From assembly GCA_963576735.1 (NCBI GenBank), contig OY755178.1, positions 7,006,001 to 7,070,000 of the forward strand: 64,000 nucleotides of DNA, given 5' to 3'. A program made the translations under genes and the position numbers. The notes under the pieces are model-generated. The model searched no databases. It was not told where the DNA came from and worked only from the letters and a program-made list of their open reading frames with translations. Below are positions 45,137 to 55,890 of the stretch, piece by piece (the first letter of the stretch is position 1; the number at the start of each line of letters is the position of its first letter). The stretch comes from Bedellia somnulentella. Lineage: Eukaryota; Arthropoda; Insecta; Lepidoptera; Bedelliidae.

Positions 45137-45600
45137 TTGCTAATGCAATTGCGGTTATTATTGTATTATAGTGAAACCACGGAAGATCTGCGAAAAATAT
45201 TATACGATCGCAGCAGAGTTTCCGAGAGATTGGGCCTTAAAATTTATATGAAGTCACCTATTGTGTACTCCTTTGAAACGTGTCCTAATAAGAAGACTCA
45301 AAGTTACCCCAGGAGCAACGGAAAACTGTATGGTGAGAGTTTCACTACCTCGTCGAATCTGAAACGAGGAGATTGGCAAAAGAACCGCAATGGCTGATAT
45401 AGCCCTAAAAGATGCGAAACTTAAATGGCAATGAGCAGGAATCATTAAACGCAGAACCAAATGTCCACTGGAGCTAAATGATTTCGGTGTGGCGGCCACG
45501 TACCGAACGACGGTGTGCATGATAATCTTTGCACATAAAGAAACTGGTTGCCGCGAGTTTCGCTAAGAAAGTTGCAGGATCCGTTGAATGAATTTAGCTG
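45137..45600 (+). pseudogene. RTE-like LINE reverse-transcriptase fossil
   Basis: The open part reads SETTEDLRKILYDRSRVSER, then LGLKIYMKSPIV, matching the block that follows the Y-A-D-D motif in RTE-type reverse transcriptases as I recall it. About 200 nt later, in another frame, IGKRTAMADIALKDAKLKWQ resembles the C-terminal region, which in intact elements lies much further on. An internal deletion, frameshifts and stops make it dead. A different lineage from the LINE ends at 38-39 kb. Confidence 0.65.
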
Positions 45601-47299
45601 TACCAATCATTAAAAGATTCAACTAATATGTATGCAAGACTTAATAAAGTTTCTATTGTATTGTATATTCATGCAAATATTTTATTTTTATTCGTGGAGG
45701 AAATGTGTTTTATCTTTACAATTAATAACTCGCTGTCGTAAATTATATAAAAAATCATAAAACAATTATTGTAGTAGAAACTGTGTTCCTTAATAAAAGC
45801 TTTTTACGTAATTATAAAACAACATGCCTGCTTATAATTTATTTTCAGTCTGTTCAATTTAAATTAATATATTACTGAGCACGCACATTTTCAACTGTAT
45901 CTCATTCGATATTTATTTTATAAAGAAAATAAAGCTGTGTTCTATATGATTTCCGAAAAAGGTACTTATAATGCAGCATAATTTCAAAAAACATAATAAT
46001 GCACCATACTACGAAAAAACACTGAAAATAGTAAACGAATTTCGTCTATTTTCACCAAATAACTAGTTAATTCAAAATATCACACACATCTATTCAAACT
46101 TTTTGTAAAGCAACTTTTCGTAAATTTACTAAATACTACAATATTTCTTGTTAATCTATTTTTTATTTTACACATATACTGCTAAATCTAACATTATTGA
46201 AATGACAGAGATAATAGTTGCGTGCTATTTATTTGCTTTTAACATGTTTTCCACAAATTGTTAAAATAAAGTGAAATAAAGAAACCACTGGTCATGTGAA
46301 ATAGCAGCCCTGGTCAGGTATAACACTCAAGAGAGGGGTCGGTCGTTGAACCCTGTTCAAAGGCGTGCCGTTTCACTGCTACAGTACATCTTAAAAACCA
46401 CAATATCTCAAGCTTGTAGCTTCAGTAAATATTGCCGTAGTGACTTAGGATATATGTATGTGTATTGTTATAAGAAGGGTCTTAAAAAGGCTTATAAGTC
46501 CCACATAACAGAAAAACATAACTTCAGTGCCTACGCATTGAGATAAGTAGTTTTTAGACTTGATTCTAGTTCAAATTTAAATTAAGAAATTTAACAACTC
46601 CTAAAGTACATAAGAAATTAACTAAAATTGTGGGTTTAAAACATACAATGGTTGCAATTGTTCCTTTATATTTCTATTGATCACGAGGACAAAGGATGTA
46701 AAATGACAAGAAAAAATTATTTTGTGATTCTGCCGTTCCACTTGTGATCGAAAGCATGAATGTATGGGCACAATAAGTATAACTATACTAAAAACTCTTA
46801 ATACATGTAATAGCTGGTCATCTAGGGAATATGAATATTATTTTCTGATCACGTTTACTCTTCGGAAGCCTTTTTTACGAAGATGACATTGCATGATTGA
46901 TTCACGGATACATTACGTGAGCATTATATGAATACCCTTCGCTTAAAGTACCTGAATATGACTTAAGCTATTTTGTGAGGGAAATATATAGTATAACTCG
47001 AAATTTGCTATTAACACAGATTCTTTAAATAATGTTTACCTAATATAAGAACGAATAGAACCAGAATAAAAGCAGCCAGAGGTCAAAGAGGTCGCTTGTA
47101 GATTGTAGAGGTGGTTTAAAAAAAAGATTTAATCTACTTCTACTTTGGATTCAGAAGTTTTGTGATTTGATTGTGAGAAAAGCCCTTAAGAAACTCATCA
47201 ACACACATACACAAACACATCCTAAATATATATTGTCAGTGAGAGTATCATCCTAAAAAACGTATTACTTTTAATATATCTATAACTATAACAACAACC
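45601..47299. other. Unannotated AT-rich stretch
   Basis: The 66-codon ORF at 46346-46546 (VQRRAVSLLQYILKTTISQA at its start) has no family I recognise. Otherwise nothing. Confidence 0.4.
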
Positions 47300-47508
47300 T
47301 TCTTAGCTCAGTCGGCCACTTCGGATACAAGAGACATGAGTTCGAATACTGAGTCAAGCCTACACCAATGTGTTTTTCTTAAGCCGTAGGTCTGCTGTTT
47401 ACCAATTTTAACGTTAAATGGTAATATTGTGAAGTAATCCACATGGCTTTGATGTGCTTAGAGAGCACAGCCGTACAACGTGGTACGATTAGCCAGTTAC
47501 GTGATAAG
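47300..47508 (+). repeat. Diverged SINE family C-like copy
   Basis: CTTCTTAGCTCAGTCGGCCA (A box) and ATGAGTTCGAATACTGAGTC (B box) begin a body with GCCTACACCAATGTGTTTTT and ATCCACATGGCTTTGATGTG. It is clearly related to C but diverged throughout. A C2 copy landed at its 3' side. Confidence 0.6.
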
Positions 47509-47521
47509 TAGTATACCAAAT

Positions 47522-47873
47522 GCGACATGATAGTCCAGTGGATAGAACACCCGCCCGAAAACTGATGGGCGTGAGTTCCAATCTTGGGTCGGGCCTACAC
47601 CAATTTGTCTTTTCTAAAGTCATATGTGTGGTTGATTTATCATGGTTGTTAACGGTGAGGGAAAACATCGTGAGGAAACCCACATGGCTGAGTTGTACTT
47701 AGTCATGTGTATTCGTACAAAACGGCGATAGGCCTGCCCCCTATCACGTGAGTACACTGTCTAAGCAAAACGTGGGTACCTTCTCTGGACACTAGATGGC
47801 GCTGCCATATGAGTTCAGAAGTATTGGTACCCCTGCCAACCCCTTCGGGGATAAATGGCGTGAACGTTTATGT
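47522..47873 (+). repeat. SINE family C2, full length with ~12-bp target duplication
   Basis: TAGTATAC(C)AAAT flanks it at 47509-47521 and 47874-47885, differing by one base. The head GCGACATGATAGTCCAGTGG and the TAGATGGCGCTGCCATATGA block are as in 23069-23438. It lost a short GACAGTG segment. Confidence 0.87.
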
Positions 47874-47885
47874 TAGTATACAAAA

Positions 47886-48411
47886 TATGACATGGACTCC
47901 AGAGTACCAACGTTTTAGTATATTTGCCATCCTCTTGTTTTGGGTATTGAGTATTTGCAACGAATAAAAAAATAATTTGAATTATGAGGTATGTAATACT
48001 TTTTGATGTCTTCCTTCATTGTTTTAATGTATATAGTTGATTATTTTTTATCTTATTTTAATGGGTATTTATTAATATTGATAGTACAATTTTTGTTTTG
48101 TGTTTTTTATTAACCATTTAACTTTATTTTGATTATGCATAGTCTTTGCATGATAATTTTAATGCAAAATATGCAAAACATTATTTAATATGAAGGAAAA
48201 CCAAACCTATAGTATTCATAGCAAATAAAGACCTTAGACTTTGATAAGATGTGTATTTGTACAATCCAATGTAAGGTGGAGTGGATGCGGATAATCTTAA
48301 AGTAAAAGTGACTTATGAACCCAAAAAACTGTATGCTAGCTAACATAAAATCAGACAATATTAGCTTAATGAAGTACAATACCGCAAAAAAATATAATGT
48401 ACATAACATAA
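47886..48411. other. Unannotated AT-rich stretch
   Basis: Nothing recognised; the 79-codon ORF at 48185-48424 runs into the next SINE tail. Confidence 0.4.
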
Positions 48412-48748
48412 CATAAACGTTCACGCCGAATATCCCCGAAGGTGTTGGCAGAGGTATTAATACTTCTGCACATAACGTGACGTCGTCACCTGGTGTTCAG
48501 AGTAGCCACGTTTTGCATGGACAGTGTACTCACGTGATAGGGGGTAGGCCTATCGCCGTTTTGTAAGAATACACTGTCACATGACTAAGTACAACTCAGC
48601 CATGTGGGTTTCATTGTGGGTTGGGATAACACCGATAAATAAACCACACATATGTCTTAAGAAAAGACAAATTGGTGTAAGCCCCACCCGGGATTTGAAC
48701 GCTAGTTGCTTGCATGTTAACCGGTGTTCTATCCATTGAGCTATCACG
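48412..48748 (-). repeat. SINE family C1, full length
   Basis: ACATAACATAACATAAACG tail, full body and head ending CCATTGAGCTATCACG. One internal block (TTGTGGGTTGGGATAACACC) differs from the usual TCACGATGTTTTCCCTCACC. No clear target duplication. Confidence 0.88.
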
Positions 48749-49502
48749 TCGTCTAATAATATAGATTAATAAAAAAATATAGATTTTGAAATTACGCGTA
48801 ACATTGTATTGTTATGTTAAATATTTCAACATATTTTATCAGATTACTTTGTAATTAAATTTACAAATGTACTGATTCCAGTCTCAGATATATTGAGTGA
48901 TCTATTAAGCAAACGATAGGAAGTATGCAAACGAGGGTATATTAATATTTGGGTGGCAATAACCCCGCAGTACACCGAGTAAGCCTATAACCGTTAATGC
49001 CTCTTAAAACGTCAGGAAAGAGTTACTGTTTTCGGATGCTTGTATCGAGTTAAGGCTGTTAAGAGCTCTTGCTTAGCCAAACTAATCTATTACGTTAATT
49101 TGATGAATAAAAACATGTCTACTATTCACTTTTAGGTAAGTATAAGTACAATTTTCATTACCTGTTTGATTAATTTTATTAGATGTAGCATTTGTACCCG
49201 CGTTAGTAATTTATGATTGAGGGGATAAGGTGTTTTTTATAAAAGGATATTGAAATCAATTTAGACAGTGATCGATTAACTATTGGGAAAGTGGTTCTTT
49301 TAAAATGATTATTATTTTTTATTAAAAATAGGTAGTTTTAAATTTTCGGATCGATTGTTTGATTTAGTTTTATTCAATGGTAAAAAATATTTGCGATTGC
49401 AAAAGCCAGTGTTTTTTCAAGTTATTTTAACGTAATTCTGAGCTAGACTTAATAAACTATAAGGAATACTGAATAATGAGGAGTCCTTTGTTCTGTTTTT
49501 TT
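48749..49502. other. Unannotated AT-rich stretch
   Basis: Nothing recognised. Confidence 0.4.
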
Positions 49503-49940
49503 ATCCCTAGAAAAGGTAGCTAGAGCTTCGGAATAAGAAATTCCTCTGCCGCTTTTATAAGTTAAATGGGGAAGAGCAACGGTTTTGAGTGATAAGTCTA
49601 CAACCGCATCGCCCAAAAATCGATTAAAAATAAACAATTAAATATACGGAGATATTTTACACCGATTAAATTAACCCCAAACTAAGTGAAACTTGTATTA
49701 TGAAATACTTACTATTTAATATTATATAGTACACGTGTAAATAACATCCAAGACTAAGAAACAATCATTTATGCCCATCTCATAAATGTTACTTTCAGCG
49801 TGGATCGAATTTGCAACCTCCAGACTGAGAAGCTAGTCACCTATCCACACTGCCACGAACGTTGCCTTAAAAATATAGTTCTATTACTCCTAATCGCCTC
49901 TTGCATACACCCATAAAATGGGGTAGTTAAATTTTAAGCC
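49503..49940 (-). repeat. SINE family A2 interrupted by a family E SINE
   Basis: Pieces 49503-49632 (ATCCCTAGAAAAGGTAGC to CGCCCAAAAATCG) and 49867-49940 (CTAATCGCCTCTTGCATACA to TTTTAAGCC) make up one A2 copy. Confidence 0.75.
49633..49866 (-). repeat. SINE family E, copy 2, 9-bp target duplication
   Basis: TTAAAAATA at 49624-49632 and 49867-49875 flanks it. On the minus strand the head reads GTGTGGATAGGTGACTAGC with a degraded B box, followed by the GGGCATAAATGATTGTTTC and TCTTGGATGTTATTTACACG body. Nested in an older A2 copy. Confidence 0.85.
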
Positions 49941-50651
49941 AACTCTTTCTTTTGTAATGTTTTAAATTGAATCTTTGTGAAAAAATGTTTTGGCACAGAT
50001 TGGCAATATAAATTACACAATAGTTACAACACTTGACAAGATATCATGTTAGTAAGAACAATATTCCTGTTTCATAAATGTATGTTTAACTAATTCAAAA
50101 CCACAGATATTGTTTTCTCAATAGTCGAGTTTAATACTGATATTGAAAATAGCATTTTTCCGGTTTTATATCTATGTCATATAAGTCATTTTGCATTATT
50201 TATTTTTATTCCTGTACTATCAAACATAAATCCTAACCTGACAAACAATATTTTCAAAATACATATAGTACAGTTTTTCTGAAAATGTTCAATCCCTAAG
50301 CAAAGGAAGACAACAAAGGAAGTCAACGTCACAGTGTCACTGATATCCGTATTTCAACTCGGTTGCGAGTCTATTGTTTTCGTTTTAATTCCTTCACTAT
50401 TTAGCTCGGAGCTGACTACAAACAATATTTGCAGTTTCAAATTACAAACTGAACTGACTTAATACCTACAAAATAGTCGGGATTATATTTCGAACTGTGG
50501 CCAGAATATTGTTTTAGTCTAAATGATGAAATCGCTGTGTTCTGGTTAAGTATAATAGCATTTCTAAAGTGATTGGTTGGGAAGACAAATGGCTTAATGG
50601 AGAAGTTGGATTATTTGTATACAATAAATCAACACTTTTAAAAGTTAAGTG
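49941..50651. other. Unannotated AT-rich stretch
   Basis: Nothing recognised. Confidence 0.4.
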
Positions 50652-50812
50652 CATACGGGTTTCCTCGCGATATTTTTATTTGCCCATCATAAAAAAGTAG
50701 CCACACATATGACTTTAAAATAAACGCATTAGTAAAAACCGGACTCGGGATTTGAATCCCATCAAACTTCTTGATAGGCGGTGGTTCTTCCCACTGAGCT
50801 ATCATTGTCAAT
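50652..50812 (-). repeat. Degenerate SINE family C, head side
   Basis: CATACGGGTTTCCTCGCGAT, AGCCACACATATGAC, CGGGATTTGAATCCC and CCACTGAGCTATCATTG follow the head half of C with a different anticodon-arm sequence. Confidence 0.6.
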
Positions 50813-51486
50813 CAAATTTATTATATACAAATTGTAAGCAAACTGGATATCAAAAGCATATTTTTTATTGTTTATTTTTCTTATTCTTAGAACTACGTTT
50901 CAAATACAAAACGCGTTAACTGACAGACGTCTATGCGATAGGCGATGTTCAGAATTTCAAGTGTCAGCCATTCCTTATCTGAATTATGAATAGCGTTTAC
51001 TAAGTAACGTTTGAATTTTAACTTCATTCATTTACATTATTTCACTGTTCATTTCAGTCAATTCAAAATTATTATTACAATTAAAATTGAAACAGACAGA
51101 TTTTTAAATAGATTAATACACTGAGTACAGTCTCAAATGTAAATCTGATATTAAAAATGAGGGAACGGTATTTTTGCTCAAGCTTTTTATATAACAGATG
51201 ATAGGAATGAAATTTTTCTTATGATATAATTATTGTATTTAAACTGCAAAAGGTGAATTTAATAATATGCAGGCAAAATTTAACATATTTATTGGTATTA
51301 GAGTTTAAAAGTTGCGCTCATTATTTAAAAGTTAAAACTACTCCCACTGCCGTCTTTAACATTTAAAAAAAAAAAGAGTAAAAATACATTTATTAAAAGA
51401 AATACAACTTTGTCCATTTACAGGGGTTCCCAAACTAGGAACAGCCTGTATCTTGGGAAAACAATCAAATAACTTATTATAATAAT
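50813..51486. other. Unannotated AT-rich stretch
   Basis: Nothing recognised. Confidence 0.4.
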
Positions 51487-51727
51487 ACATACATATACTC
51501 ACGGCTGTAATTCCCTAGAAGGGGTAGCCAGAGCCAAGGAATTATAAATTCCTCAGCCACTTTTGGAAGTTGAGTGGGGAACATATAGTAAAATAGAGGT
51601 TCTTGGTGATGGATCTCCAACCGCATCGCCCAAAAATCAAATAAAAAGCCTCAATACCCTTAGTCGCTTCTAACGACACCCGTGGGTAGAAAGGGGTAGC
51701 TATATTCCAAGCCGGCACTACACGGCA
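51487..51727 (-). repeat. SINE family A2, full length
   Basis: CATACATATACTCACGGCTG tail side to AAGCCGGCACTACACGGC head with the A2 CACCCGTGGGTAGAAAGGGG block. No clear target duplication. Confidence 0.87.
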
Positions 51728-52044
51728 AACATGCCGTCTTTAAACATCATCGAAATATTAATATTTATTAGTCATCAGTAATAGATCACAAAGAGGCAAT
51801 GATATTATTTATTATAGATAAAAATACGAAACGCTTGGCATTTATATATTTGTTAGCGTAATTCATTCCTATGACTGTCAATATGTATAATGAACAAAAT
51901 TGATTAAAAATTTCGAGAATCATCCATATTTCATTGTTAGAATGTTTTATTTTAAAGAAATAAAAAAAATATATCGTGTAATTACAAACTTAACAAGTTT
52001 ATAATGCCGAGAACGTCTAATCAAAACTCAATAAAAAGTAATGT

Positions 52045-52200
52045 AATAGAACAGCCGGCGCTACGAGATTTCGATATGCTACGGTTCTCGTAGACTGATG
52101 TTTTCGTAGTAGTTTTCATAACGAAAACGCTACGGGGCGTGTCGTAGTCGGGAACGTGTGAAGCGAGACGAGAATGCTTGTCGTATGAAGTGCGGAAACT
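52045..52200. other. CTACG/CGTAG-rich segment
   Basis: CTACG or CGTAG occurs at least six times between GGCGCTACGAGATTTCG and GTGTCGTAGTCGGG. GTAGTTTTC..GAAAACGCTAC forms a small hairpin. CpG is dense compared with its surroundings. Probably part of a MITE-like element whose ends I cannot place. Confidence 0.35.
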
Positions 52201-52654
52201 TTGTATTGCAATGCTCTTACGATATATAAGTTTTGATGGAAATTTTATACGCACAGAAACATCTATATATTCATTTTCTCAATTGCATACTTTTTAGTTT
52301 GATTATAATTTGTATGATTTTTACTTACATATATTTTATGCAATGGTCGTTCTTACGTGGTTTAACCTACATCAAATTTCAAATTTCTGGAGTGTATTTG
52401 AAAAGGCTGTATTTATCCGAGACGGAACTGAAATAGTAAGCCTTAATTGACGAGCTACATATTCGGTCAGTTACAGACACCAGACAGAGCAAATTATAGC
52501 AAATGACAAGGGGATATTTCAGAGCCAAATTATACACCAGATTTCTGATAATTATAGTATCCATTTATGAGTAGCATTTGACAGAAGTATTTTATTAATT
52601 CTTGTTTTGGGAACAAATACATTAAATAATAAGTATTATCCCCGCTATTAAATA
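52201..52654. other. Unannotated AT-rich stretch
   Basis: Nothing recognised; overlapping opposite-strand ORFs only. Confidence 0.4.
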
Positions 52655-52780
52655 TTATAAAAATAAAGGTTGGTTGGTGATAAAATCATTTAATAAACCC
52701 TTATACCCTGATTAATTTTCTTATAATACAAGCGGGAAGTAATGGATTGATATTATTTTTAGCCAACCCTGCACTGCAAA
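52655..52780 (-). repeat. Diverged SINE family A fragment, head side
   Basis: AAATAAAGGTTGGTTGGTGA, ACCCTTATACCCTGATTAA and AAGCGGGAAGTAATGG follow A with losses, ending in a GCCAACCCTGCACTGC head. Confidence 0.5.
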
Positions 52781-52987
52781 AAATAGCGACTACCGAATGG
52801 TTCAAAAACATTATTTCAAAATTCATTATTTAAAAAAATATAAAAAATATATTTTTAACCCAAAATAATCAAGTAAAAACAAAATTTAACTGGAGTAATA
52901 TGCAAATTAAGGAACACAGTCAGTGGCAATACTTTTAAATGTATAAACTTGTATGGTATAAACGATTAAGAAGAATAGTGAAGCCAA

Positions 52988-53042
52988 GCCTTGGGTAGAA
53001 CACTACCCCTTAGTGACGTTCTAAGCCGGCACTACACGGCAA
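52988..53042 (-). repeat. SINE family A2 head scrap
   Basis: GGGTAGAACACTACCCCTTA and TTCTAAGCCGGCACTACACG correspond to the last ~50 bp of A2. Confidence 0.55.
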
Positions 53043-53069
53043 TTTACTAGTCAGAGTTATACACCTCGC

Positions 53070-53278
53070 TACTTATCTCACGACTATAATTCCCACAAAA
53101 GGTTAGCCAAAGCCTCAGACGAATTAATTCATCATTCAATAATATAAGTTGGGTAAGGAACATGTGAAATGATGGGTCATGGGTCCATTTATCGCTTAAC
53201 AATCACTTAAAACGCCAATCCCTTAGCTACCCCGTCGCATCGACATAGGTTTATAATATTCTTAGCTAACACTGTATA
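53070..53278 (-). repeat. Diverged SINE family A copy
   Basis: CTCACGACTATAATTCCCAC, AGCCAAAGCCTCAG, AATGATGGGTCATGGGTCCA, TCCCTTAGCTACCCCGTCG and CTTAGCTAACACTG keep the A order with heavy decay. Confidence 0.55.
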
Positions 53279-53992
53279 TTACAGTTACCAAAACACAAAG
53301 GCAGTGTAAGAATTAATGACTTACAGTTATAAGCACATCAATCCCAAAACCCAATATATCGTAATTTAGCCGTCAACTAAAACTAAGTGAAATTAAATTC
53401 ACATAAAATTGTTGATTACGAACTCTAAAACTCAGGCACTCGTAGTTTTGGCATCGTTACCAAGATTGCTAAGAGAAGCACATTTGGAGAATTCACACCC
53501 AACTTGACGACGATATATATAATGATCTTTGAAGTAAATAAGCTATAAAGTTAGACGTATAATTATATTTTTTTATTTTTAAGTAGGCATACAAAATATA
53601 CGAAAGTTACTAATTTGTTAAGGTATAATAACATAGTATTAAAATGAATACTTAAAACTTGAAACAGTATTAAATAATCGCGTTCTAACACTTATAGAAC
53701 CAACTCGACGGTAGATCGTGCACGTTAGAATCTTCGTTCAGACGTGATACAGAGACTTTTCCGATAATACAGCTGGGTTATTGTTTGACCTAATTTATTG
53801 TCCTTGACTACCTTATCTTGATCTAAGTCATTAGTCTCAAGTTTCAAGCTTCAAAGTCTTGTGAATTTTCTTTTTAACATTTAATCAAAGTACTTCACTG
53901 TTTTAGTAACTGATGTAACATTGCATTTTATTCCGTTGTAGGAATAAAGTTAGCAATTACATCTTTTCGAAACGTGTAATAAAATGGTAAGG

Positions 53993-54039
53993 TTTATACC
54001 GGTATATGTGTCTTTGAAACACACATATACCGGTATAAA
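53993..54039. repeat. Perfect 19-bp-arm hairpin
   Basis: TTTATACCGGTATATGTGT, a 9-nt loop CTTTGAAAC, then the exact reverse complement ACACATATACCGGTATAAA. Each arm also contains the self-complementary TATACCGGTATA. No T-run or obvious gene end lies beside it. It may be a very short MITE. Confidence 0.8.
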
Positions 54040-54480
54040 ATTAGTACGATTTTCTCATATAAAATAACGTTCAAATTTTTGTATTCAAATTTGTGGCTTC
54101 TTATGTGGTTATATAACATTGGTCTACAAAATACTAATACGGAATATATTTTAATAGTACCAGGCACATGTAATGGTGGGAAGAGATAACAATTAGCGAG
54201 AAACTAACTCCTACATATGTTTCATGCGTGCTTTGCTTATTAAAGATTCATTTATTCATTTTATGTTTCTTAATTTAAGTTTATGGTTCATTTCAATAGT
54301 AGGTTTTTTTTTTATTTTTGGTTTTTTTCTATCTGGCTTTAAATTGACGCACCATGTAGTTTCTAGAGTGGTTTTTTCGAATATGCTTATACTGTGTAAG
54401 TGTGCGTAGTAAGTCACGCAATTTATTGAAAGTTAGATATAAATTATCCTAGGTAGTCGCTGTTTAAAGATATAAAGGTA
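54040..54480. other. Unannotated AT-rich stretch (would be intron if the exon below is real)
   Basis: The hydrophobic 61-codon ORF at 54224-54409 is T-run driven. Nothing else recognised. Confidence 0.4.
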
Positions 54481-54481
54481 C

Positions 54482-54536
54482 CGGCTAGAGCAGTGAGTGC
54501 CGCCAGGGTGAAGAGACTGGCGGGGCCGGCCGCCAT
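54482..54536 (-). CDS. Candidate first coding exon with signal peptide, minus strand
   Basis: On the minus strand an ATG at 54536 opens MAAGPASLFTLAALTALA, a short N-region then a hydrophobic core ending A-L-A, a standard signal peptide with a likely cleavage site. The codons run into CCG before GTACCTTT, a usable but weak donor, leaving phase 1. Upstream sequence to about 54600 is CpG-rich and holds two short upstream ORFs, as in an insect 5' UTR. The GC-rich candidate at 37721-37835 accepts phase 1 and would continue G-Y-C-A-G-A-P. No homologue recognised; the peptide is short enough to arise by chance. Confidence 0.33.
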
Positions 54537-54600
54537 GTCAGCACGCCGCGAGGGGCGCTGGCGTCGCATGCGTCATCGCGCCACCATAGCCGACTGCTTT
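54537..54600 (-). promoter_or_regulatory. CpG-rich 5' UTR or promoter candidate
   Basis: The 110 bp around the candidate start codon has many CpG dinucleotides in an otherwise CpG-poor region. Two tiny upstream ORFs (M-V-A-R and a 12-codon one beginning M-T-H-A-T) precede the ATG. A minus-strand AAAGCAGTCGG near 54600 loosely resembles an arthropod initiator. Confidence 0.25.
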
Positions 54601-54792
54601 CTACCTCTATCTGATGAACTTGGTCTTTCTGAAACAATAGTTACACAGGGGTGTTTTACAGAGTATATTAGGATGATAAATTAGTCAGGATTGTAGGAAG
54701 TGGCACTTTTTCATTTTCCTACTGGGAATTAAGGTCTTTAGTGTAAGTTAGTATTTTATTACATAAAACAATCAATCTTTTAAAACAACAAT

Positions 54793-54895
54793 AACACAAG
54801 CTAAAGGGGATTGCCAGAATCGAACAAAGTGGCAACCGATAGTCTTGCCTACCCCAATGGATAATAATAGCGTCAGTATATGCATGTATTGTATA
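54793..54895 (+). pseudogene. RTE-like LINE 3' end scrap
   Basis: ACAAGCTAAAGGGGATTGCC, GTGGCAACCGATAGTCTTGC, CTACCCCAATGGATAATAAT and GTCAGTATATGCATGTA match the last 100 bp of the LINE end at 39360-39600. Confidence 0.6.
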
Positions 54896-55013
54896 TATTA
54901 AATCATTATTTGCAAATATAACGTCTGGTTTACTGAAAGGTATGCTCTTAGATAGCGTATATAATTTATGTGAATCTTGAATAGTAATACACCAAAGGCA
55001 TATGCATCTACAT

Positions 55014-55261
55014 ACATACATATACTCAACTCACGGCTATAAATCCCTTGAAGGGGTAGCCAGAGCTAGGGAATAAAACATTCCTCAGCCACTTTTTTAG
55101 TTGTGTGGGGAAAAGATGGTGACATAAAGGTTTTTGGTGATTGGTCTCCGACCGCATCGCTCAAAAATCCCCTAAAAACCCCATTATCGTTAGTCGCCTC
55201 TTACGTACACCCACCGGAAGAAATGGGGTAGTGTTATTCTCAGCCAACACTACACAGCTAC
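55014..55261 (-). repeat. SINE family A1, full length
   Basis: CATACATATACTCAACTCACG tail side, with an extra AACTC, to GCCAACACTACACAGC head. Target duplication not clear. Confidence 0.87.
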
Positions 55262-55287
55262 TATAGCGCTTCTACCTTTATTAGTAA

Positions 55288-55345
55288 TATACAAACGGCT
55301 ATAAATCCCAAAAAGGGCTAGTCAAAACTTTAGAATTACAAATAC
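55288..55345 (-). repeat. SINE family A tail-side scrap
   Basis: CAAACGGCTATAAATCCCAA and AAAGGGCTAGTC, then the match fades. A second A copy beside the full one. Confidence 0.45.
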
Positions 55346-55429
55346 GTGTAAGTCAGCTAACATTAATATTAAAGTATGGGAAAAGATTGCTCACAATAGT
55401 CTTAAAAGTATCTACATTTAAAAAACTAT

Positions 55430-55745
55430 AGCGTATTTCAAAGACTTTTTACCATAATCCTCACTCCTTTCTTCAGCCCCAAACATAAGCAGCGTAGGCC
55501 AGAAATCATGCTCGGAGCAGCTCATATACGCCTGGCAAATACAAGCTGCAGATACGAATGTACCAATCAGCATTATCGAATTCCAAGCCCCGCAGACATG
55601 AGGTTAGCATCGTGTTTAATATCATATGCCATGATATACTCTGTAGCACTTGAGATACATTCATTAGTGTCTGTGGGATGCGTTGGCATATGTGGGAAAA
55701 TCAATTGTGATTGCGTATTGGCTAATACAGTGGTAATGTTCTAGT
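55430..55745. other. Segment open on both strands, possibly decayed coding DNA
   Basis: The plus strand has a 78-codon frame (55508-55744). The minus strand has an open run containing ACICQAYMSCSEHDFWPTLL then MFGAEERSEDYGKK. Base composition is slightly richer in G+C than the neighbours. No family recognised on either strand; it could be a retroelement fossil or chance. Confidence 0.2.
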
Positions 55746-55759
55746 AGTGTATAGTAGTA

Positions 55760-55890
55760 CTATACGGTGTAGAATTGCGTTAGAATAGCACTTACCCGTT
55801 TTGTCCCATGGGAGTAATAGGAGATCAGAAGCGCTATTAAATTGTTTTTTGGGCGATTAGACTGGACAACATTTTCAATGATCGCCACTA
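55760..55890 (+). repeat. Degenerate SINE family A, head side
   Basis: GTAGAATTGCGTTAGAATAGCAC, CCCGTTTTGTCCCATGGG and TTTTGGGCGATTAGACTGGA follow the first half of A. Confidence 0.45.
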
